This document shows, in pieces, positions 57,011 through 64,000 of a stretch of 64,000 nucleotides of DNA. The position numbers were made by a program, and so were the translations under genes. This stretch comes from Isoetes taiwanensis (lineage: Eukaryota > Streptophyta > Lycopodiopsida > Isoetales > Isoetaceae), in contig JAJEKV010000002.1 of NCBI GenBank assembly GCA_021234155.1, forward strand, positions 21,603,726 through 21,667,725, read 5' to 3'. Numbering within the stretch: the first letter of the stretch is position 1; every line of letters starts with the position of its first letter. The notes under the pieces were generated by a model. That model was not told the DNA's origin, did not search any database, and was given only the letters and a program-made list of their open reading frames with translations.

Positions 57011-58990
57011 TTGCAACCTCCTGAGCGTACCTCATTGCCTTAAGTCCACTCAAATCGAATGTTGACACTACTAAAACAAAACAAATATCTCTATATCACA
57101 GTTGGACACATTTTGGGGCAGAAAAGGTTTGTTCCAATTGAAATTAAGAATTTCTGGTTGAGCTAGAGGATTGCAGGAAAACTTCCGGTAGATTGTGATG
57201 CATATCCCTATAAGGGTAATACAAATTCTAGATTGCAAATTTGAAATATCCGACTATTTGAGGAAACATCAGAAAACTTTTCGATAGGGTTAAAAAAGTT
57301 TGTCCAACAGTGGAGGACTAGAGAATTGAATTGAATTGAATTAATTTTTAGACCAAATGGGTCAAATAGATTAGAGAGCAACGCTTTGTGGTGTAGCACC
57401 TTCTTATAATGTGCCCGCGATCAGGAACCGTATATTTGTTACATAAGATTGTGCATGGTTTGACAAGGAATTGGTATGCCAAAACGTATTTTGCTGATGG
57501 TGGCATCACAGATGCGATTCAGAAAGCGTATTTCTGTTTCTTCACATGGTCTCTTGGTGGGTAGGAGCCAACTGTCGCAGACTATCCTGATTGCTAAGTT
57601 TGGTGTTCCACCTGTCCGATTTGCTATCTACCTGATCGCTGCTATGCTTTGAAATCTAGCACACAGGCGATCTAATAACCCGTAGTGGTTCCCAATCCAG
57701 GCTGGTCCAGGAGTTCGATTCCTGTTTGCTTTTTGGGTTGCTCCATTCCGGCATCCAGGGTTGTCCAGGAGGTCGAAAACAGTTTGTTGTTTGAATTTCG
57801 GCATAGAAGTATGTGTGGTTGTCCCGCTCCCTCTGTTTCTTTCAATTTTGGCATGCCCGCTAGTCCAGGAGCTCGTTTTTTGTTTGCTGTTGCCTCTTTT
57901 GCCCGCTTGGTTGCTGCTACCGCAGGCTTATGAATTCCGGCATAAAGGCCAGGGGGGGCTTAGATCATGTCGTCCTTCTTGGAATCCATTGGTGCCCTTG
58001 TCATCTGCATAGCAGGCCTCTGAATTCCGGCATACAGGCCAGTGTGGCCTTAGATCCATGGGCATTGGAATGTAATTGGGGTTCAATTCCCTAGGCCCAG
58101 ATCGCATGCAGTATTTGGGGTGTAGGGTTGCTTTCTTGTACAATACCGTGTTTGTGCTCATTAAGCCAATGGTATTTATGCCGGGACGACCCCTATAAGG
58201 GGTCAATTTGACCCCATCTTGACCCAGAGGGAGAGGCCAGGATCTGCTTCGCCGACATATTCCCGCGAAGATGCCATCATCTGACGGCGGTTTTGTGCAA
58301 TCCTATATGTGGCCTATGTATATTTAAATGAGGCCGAGGCCATTAATAATATCGCCCAACATCTGTCTGTGTATAATGTATGTGAAACTACAGAGTTGGA
58401 CGGTTCAGATGCTAGGATATGGAATCTTCCTGAGATTATTCGTCCATCGGATTAGCGACCAAAATGACACAACACAACATATGTCATGTGGCCCTGCATT
58501 TGAGACCGGGGTAAGAATATTCCAGGCATCCTGAGAAATATTCCGGCGGGGCAGAAGAAGGGTACAAGGCATCGAGGGGAGGACGATCCGGGGGCGGGGC
58601 AGAAGGAAGGCCGGCACCAACGTGTTTCGTGCGCATTTGTTCATTGTTGCCAAATCTAATTTCATCGTGCTCCTGCCTGCTTTGCCCCGTTTTTTGTAGT
58701 TTTCCTTCTTCAGGATCCATTTGTTCAGGATCAGTCTTGGAGCTGGATCATTGGTACCCATATTTGCAAATCACCAGATTTTTATCTCGCAGTTTCTTGC
58801 TATGCGTGCCTCCTATTAATGATGCTCATGTGGATTAATGGGAAGAAGTAGATCTGTGTGCTTTTGCGGAATGGTAAATGGGTAGGCAAGCATTGGCTGC
58901 CTTGAAGTAAGGGTGAGATTTTTAGGTCATGAGAAAGAGCAGGTTCTGGGCAAGGTTTTGGAGCGCATTTTGAATCTTGAGAAAGGGGAA
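57011..58990. other. Upstream region of the ARG1-type gene
   Basis: GAATTCCGGCATAMAGGCCAG occurs at 57931 and 58021 (period about 90) after earlier TCCAGGAGNTCG repeats from 57700. The nearer part (58100-58990) should hold the promoter and 5' leader, but no decisive TATA box was identified. An in-frame ATG at 58913 exists upstream of the chosen start. Confidence 0.4.
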
Positions 58991-61900
58991 ATGTCAGACA
59001 TTAAAAGCGGTCCACCACATGTGGCTCGGAAGGATCCATATGAAGTGTTGGGTGTGCCAAAAGATGCCACGGATCATCAAATAAAAACTGCATATCGGAA
59101 GATGGCTCTGAAGTAAGTTTCTGTAGAAGTCAATGCTTTTTTTTTTTTTCTTTCTTGCTTTAAGCAAGTTCTGAAATGGCGGCATTTCTTCTCATTGAGT
59201 TTCTCCAATGCTTTTGATTCATTTCCCTTAGCATTAACTTGAGAACATATCTCCTCTGCTGAGTGGATTCAAAAATTTATAGTGCATTACTAGCTCAGGA
59301 ATATCGACCAAATATAATGCAATAAGAATAGTGTAGAATAAATTGTCCTTCTAGTTGTCTTCTTGAAGCTAATTGGATTTCTTTACAGGGGCCAAGATTG
59401 TATGTTCTCCATTAGGAGTAAAATGCATCCTTCATAATTATAACCTATATCAGAAGTTTTGTGCTTAGTTCAATACGATGCCTGCTAATTTGCTATATGA
59501 TTAGGGTCACAGTGTTCATTTGGAAACAATTTTCAGATAGTTAAAATGGTCCTGTTAGCTGGCAGGTATCATCCAGATAAAAATACAGGCAATCCCGAAG
59601 CTGCTGAGAAGTTCAAAGAAGTTGCATATTCATATGGGTTACTTTCAGATCCAGAAAAGAGGAGAAAGTATGATGCTGCGGGATTTGAGGTATCTTTATT
59701 TTTGTTGCAAGTTGTAGCCATAATATTTCCTGCGTTGATGACCTCAATGCATTTTTGATATACGTATTGTGTCTTTGTATTTTGTAGTGGACGTGCAAAT
59801 AAATGTACGGGGCTTATTTGGCTTCAGAAAGATTAAGCTATACACTCCATTAGGCGATTCTAATGTTTAGAGGAACTGTTAATATACACAATGTATCTAT
59901 AAATTATTATGAAAGTATAATGATGCACCAGGCCATAGATTGTAATTTTTTGTTGACAACTATAAAATTACCTTTATTGTAATTGTGATTTTTCTCTTAG
60001 TTGTCATTTATCTTCTATGCAGGCTGTTGACCTTGATGGTTTGGACATGGAGTTGGATCTCTCAAATTTGGGAACAGTCACCACAATGTTTGCTGCTTTG
60101 TTTAGGTAAATTTCTCATTTCCTAAGCGCCAGATTAATTGGCCTAATTCCTGATGATTCATAATTGTGTCTCAATGATATAGCAAACTTGGAGTCCCCAT
60201 CAAGACTACCATCTCAGCAAATGTTCTTGAGGATGCAATGAACGGGACAGTGACTGTTCGGCCGCTGCCTCTTGGCCGGCCTTGTCATGACAAGGTACAG
60301 TCTTTTATAAAAGTAATACATTGGCATTACTTTCTAGAATTACATCATATCATGAATATAGGTTGAAAAGCAAGGCGCCCACTTCTACGGAGTAACAATC
60401 TCACCAGAACAGGCACAGGCTGGGGTAGTTGTTCGTGTCACATCAGCAGCTCAAAGCAAGTTCAAGGTGATTTCTCTCAAAACGCAGAGCAATCTCGTAA
60501 TGGGCATTATATTCTAATGTATTGTGATCTATGCAGTTATTATACTTTGAGCAGGAGGAGAATAGTGGATTGGGTTTAGCTCTTCAGGTAAAAGTTATTT
60601 GCCTACGAATGATGCCACAGGAAAACCTAGTTGAACGATTCTATTAAGCATCATTTATTGTACTGAAGTGAGTACTGGCTAAAAAATTTAGTTCTCTTCT
60701 TTGAGAATGACTCTACACACAAGCGTATAAGCAAGGGACAGATATTGTCAGGAACAAGGCATGCCGCCTATTTGTCTCTTGTTCTCTTCATTCCTTTTCT
60801 CTCCAGACTCCACCTAGGCCTAACCACCTTAGAAGGGATTTACATTTCTCTTTAGCTGCAGCTGATTACTGAGTTCTCAATTCTCAGAGTTGCAACTCCA
60901 ATATGCTAAAGAAATTCACAGCATTTGTTGCTGCCATCTGGCCCAATAGGGAGGTAGAAAGAATACAGGATATTGCATTAATATGTAATCATATGAATTT
61001 TATTTTTGTGCCAGTTTATTGGATATCGGTATGCATGTAGCAATCTAATCTGTACTTCTTTTCAGGAGGATAGCTGTAAGACTGGAAAAGTCACCTCTGC
61101 AGGGATGTATTTTCTTCATTTTCAAGTGTATCGGTTGGATCCTGCAGTGAATGCAGTAAGCTGTTAATCTTTGGTATTTTTAAATTTGTGTTTAGTTGCA
61201 TGTGTGAGATGGATATCAATTGCTTTATTTCAGCTTGCTATGGCTAAAGATCCAGATGCGGCATTCTTCAAAAAACTGGATGGCCTGCAACCATGTGAAA
61301 TGACAGAATTGAATGCTGGAACACATATATTTGCAGTATATGGTAAGATACAATGTTCCTCACCTGGAATAGCCGCAGATCTTAGTGGTTCAATTGCTTT
61401 GATACAGGTGATAATTTTTTCAAGAGTGCAACATACACCATCGAAGCAGTGTGTGCAGAGTCCTTCGAAGAGAGCGTTGAAAAGCTTAAGGAAATTGAAG
61501 CACAAATTTTAACAAAACGAAATGAGCTTAAGCAGTTTGAGACAGAGTATCGTGAGGTATAATTATCATGATAGTTGTGTGCTTATTGATTGTTTTATGA
61601 GCGGCATGCAATTTCAGTTTTCCTAGCTAGCATTATGGACCCCAGGTTAACTGATCCTATGCAAATAAGAAAGACTAGATTCTGTATATGCAACTGCATA
61701 ATTGACTGAAGTTTTTGCCCTATATAAAAACGTTTTCTGGCATCTAGTAGCTCTGATGTTATTTTGCTAGTTTTTACTGAAGCCATCCTCCACAGTCTTT
61801 ATCCTTTGCAAGCATCTTTTTACCTTTTATTGGTCCTGATGCATCTTGAAATGCCCATTATTAGCAAGTAATCAGTTGGTAACATGTAACACGATAACTG

Positions 61901-62531
61901 GAAATGTGGAGGTCTAAGAGGGAATCTGCTAAATGCAAAAGCAATTTTCGGATTATTTTTCAGGTTTTTTCTATTGTCATTGTATGGTGCATGGAACAGC
62001 AAAATAATAGGGCCATTTGATGCCATGCCTTAATAAGATACAGGACAATAACCTTGAGAGGTTGTTACATGCAAAGCACTTGGTTGTTGTAACATTACAT
62101 TGTGTGAAGAAGCCCCTTGTAATTCAAACCAGAAATGCATGTGATGTGGCTCAGGAATGGTTTTTTTCATATTTTTGAAGTTTTATAGGATTGGTCATCC
62201 TTTCAGTTTTGCCTGAGTACCATCATTTTGCAGGTGGTTAGCCGATTTACCGCTGTTACAAACAGATATCAACAAGAAAAACAGGCTGTAAGTAATGTGA
62301 AGATTGCGTCATATCAGAACTGCTGTTCATTTGCTTGTTGTGCAGGTTGATGAGCTTTTAAAGACACGAGAAGCAATTCATGAATCATTCTCTCCGAGCA
62401 TGAAAAAGACAGCGGAGCAGCCAGATGCAGGAAGTCCCACAAAAGAAGACGATACATCAGATGGGAAAGATAAAGACAAGGCAAAGAAAAAATGGTTCAA
62501 CTTTAAGCTTGATAATCAGAAGATTATCTAA
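58991..62531 (+). CDS. ARG1: ARG1-type J-domain co-chaperone (11 exons)
   Basis: Exons: 58991-59112, 59566-59689, 60023-60105, 60183-60294, 60362-60466, 60537-60587, 61066-61155, 61234-61342, 61408-61556, 62234-62287 and 62346-62531. All have GT-AG borders, total 1185 nt, 394 residues, no internal stop. An N-terminal J domain has [19 protein letters not shown] and HPD at residues 43-45, the motif that stimulates Hsp70 ATPase. Then come [25 protein letters not shown] and [16 protein letters not shown] coiled coil follows (about residues 283-347, [20 protein letters not shown]), and the end is KKKWFNFKL. This matches Arabidopsis ARG1/ARL2 (about 410 residues), peripheral endomembrane proteins needed for root and hypocotyl gravitropism. 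The start at 58991 gives the family-length N terminus; an in-frame ATG at 58913 would add 26 residues. Confidence 0.93.
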
Positions 62532-63120
62532 ATACAATGCCATCATTTTGGCAGCTCTCTTTCCTTCTATTGATTCTTGCTTTGCTCTGTATAGCAAATT
62601 TCTATTCTTCATTCAATATATTGTTCTCTTTTTGGTTTCTTGGCATGTGTTTTGCAAGAATGTGATCAAGTATCCTCTCCTCATTTTACTGTTCTCAACG
62701 GGAACTTGAATCTTAAAAAAATGTTTTGAATGTTAAAATGGTCGGTAATAAGGGCCAGTAGCTTGAGCGGAAATTGTTTGTGAAGTTTAGATGCTAGTGT
62801 AATTTCCATGTACAAAGGATGATGCCCTCCGTTAACGGTGTGGTATGTATTTTTTTTTGGGTTGCCCGTAGGGGACAACCCTTGGGCTGGGGACAACCCT
62901 TGGGCTGGGTTCCATGCACCATCACGACCCTCACCATACATTGGCCAGAAATTGGAATAGTGAACCTACTGTGTTGCCTGCTTTGAAGTGCAAGTCCATA
63001 AATCCAGTCCTTAATTATCAAAATTGCAGCTTCGCTAGCCTCTGCTTCTGTCTGCCCATGCCTTTTGCAAATTTGGGCTTGTTTATTTGGCCTTTAGTAC
63101 ATAAAAAAAGTCGCCCTATT
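62532..63120. other. 3' flank of the ARG1-type gene
   Basis: 3' untranslated region and flank. GGGGACAACCCTTGGGCTG is repeated in tandem at about 62871-62908. Confidence 0.5.
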
Positions 63121-63260
63121 TTTTTTTTTTTTGGAGAAAAGGAATTTTTTATATTTTATACAATAAAAGTACAACGTACAATGTTTCAAACTTCACAGAG
63201 GATTACTACAGGAATAACCTCAACCTCTTCATCCTCTATGAACTGAAACTTATTCAAATG
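63119..63260 (-). mobile_element. Possible LINE 3' tail
   Basis: On the minus strand, CAATAAAAGT-rich 3' UTR-like sequence ends in an A-run (T-run at 63119-63132 on plus). No coding part seen. Confidence 0.35.
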
Positions 63261-63351
63261 AGTAACAGCAAAACAAAAGAAGTATAAGATAGCTAACAAT
63301 GGATAAGAAACCTGATTCTCAAAATGTTGTGTCTGAGGTGCATAGTAGAGT

Positions 63352-63891
63352 GCTGCATTGTCGGGGTCACAGATAGCCTAAAGCTAGCTAGGCTTAGTAC
63401 AAGCCCAGCCTCCAGACTCCTCCCCTAAAAGCCTGGTGCAGGATATAGAAACTCCTGTATAGCCCCCTAGCTCGGCAATCTCCACTGAAAGGGTCACCCT
63501 GTAAGGGAGTCTTCCACTTCCATTATCCCATCAAGGAGCCCATACATCCTTGATAACTAAGCACATCCATCTTGTTAATCATGGCAACTACCACCAAGTC
63601 TACCTGTATACTACTTTTGAAGTGGCATAGAAGACCGGCTATGCCACCAGCTGTCACTGCACATTTTACTCTTACCGAGATACAAAGAAGTGAAATAAAG
63701 AGACAAATCAGTGTAAGAAGAGTAGCCTGCCACTCTGCTCATAGAAGCTGCCACTGCTTCATGGATTCTGGTCTCTCAGCTTTACTCAAATAAATCACCT
63801 GTGAATTGCATCAAATAAAATGCTGCATTGTCGGGGTAGGCAATCCAATTGAAGCTGGCTAGACAAAAAAAAAAAAAAAAAAAAAAAAAAA
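63352..63891. repeat. Repeated TGCTGCATTGTCGGGGT motif and A-run
   Basis: TGCTGCATTGTCGGGGT occurs at 63352 and 63821 with weakly similar following sequence. The second copy leads into about 25 A residues (63867-63891), suggesting a SINE-like or processed 3' end. Confidence 0.4.
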
Positions 63892-64000
63892 ATGCAGTGC
63901 TGCACCTAGATGAATATAGGATGGAGGCTGAGAATACCAATTTGTTGAAAAAGGCCAAGAATCTGGTTGCATTCAAGGCTGCACACAAAATACAAGGTAC

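Noticed and set aside
58913-58990. Upstream in-frame ATG extending the ARG1-type protein by 26 residues
   Set aside because: The added residues do not resemble the family N terminus; the start at 58991 fits known ARG1/ARL2 length. Not fully excluded.

Overview
This window looks like nuclear DNA of a large-genome land plant. It has GT-AG introns, a plant-type DnaJ gene with 11 exons, PPR remnants and layered plant transposons. The transposon families and a prokaryote-type DNA methyltransferase-like gene suggest a fern or another non-flowering lineage, but the sequence alone does not settle this. Only one gene looks intact: an ARG1 (ALTERED RESPONSE TO GRAVITY 1) type J-domain protein at 58991-62531. 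Almost everything else is mobile DNA or gene debris.

Left part (1-20000): one copy of a repeat family with large covarying hairpins (1-915); a small Helitron (1387-3022); a MITE; the 5' end of a GMC-type oxidoreductase gene cut by a truncated Copia element; a 26-bp minisatellite split by a 4.7-kb Helitron (5520-10258), with the empty-site sequence still readable inside the same array; and a decayed SWIM-zinc-finger transposase gene on the minus strand (11456-17237) that has received a small LTR element and a foldback MITE. A cluster of exactly 32-nt microexon-like modules follows (17651-19220).

Middle (20012-44124): an 11.3-kb CACTA element (20012-31291) carrying exon-like host fragments and a LINE remnant. 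It separates the microexon cluster from a sixth module (31387-31418), which lies just upstream of a broken multi-exon gene (31533-34890). That gene couples a ParB-like DGNHR motif with a beta-class N4/N6 DNA methyltransferase domain. A second SWIM transposase copy (35430-41967, plus) is split by a minus-strand Ty3-like element (35591-40392). One reading frame of that element begins with the nine residues of the histone H3 tail. A related LTR fused to an integrase remnant lies at 42412-44124.

Right part (44165-64000): small gene fragments, a pogo-like transposase remnant, two TIR elements, a PPR pseudogene, two more copies of the hairpin repeat family in opposite orientations, a LINE remnant, the ARG1 gene, and LINE/poly(A) debris.

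The most notable observations are: the H3-tail mimic in a retroelement frame; hairpins whose stems diverge with compensatory changes while the apical sequence stays fixed; a minisatellite that appears to grow from the palindromic TIR of a MULE-like MITE; and the microexon plus ParB/methyltransferase locus. Exon limits, domain calls and transposon ends were read by eye, and no database search was run.
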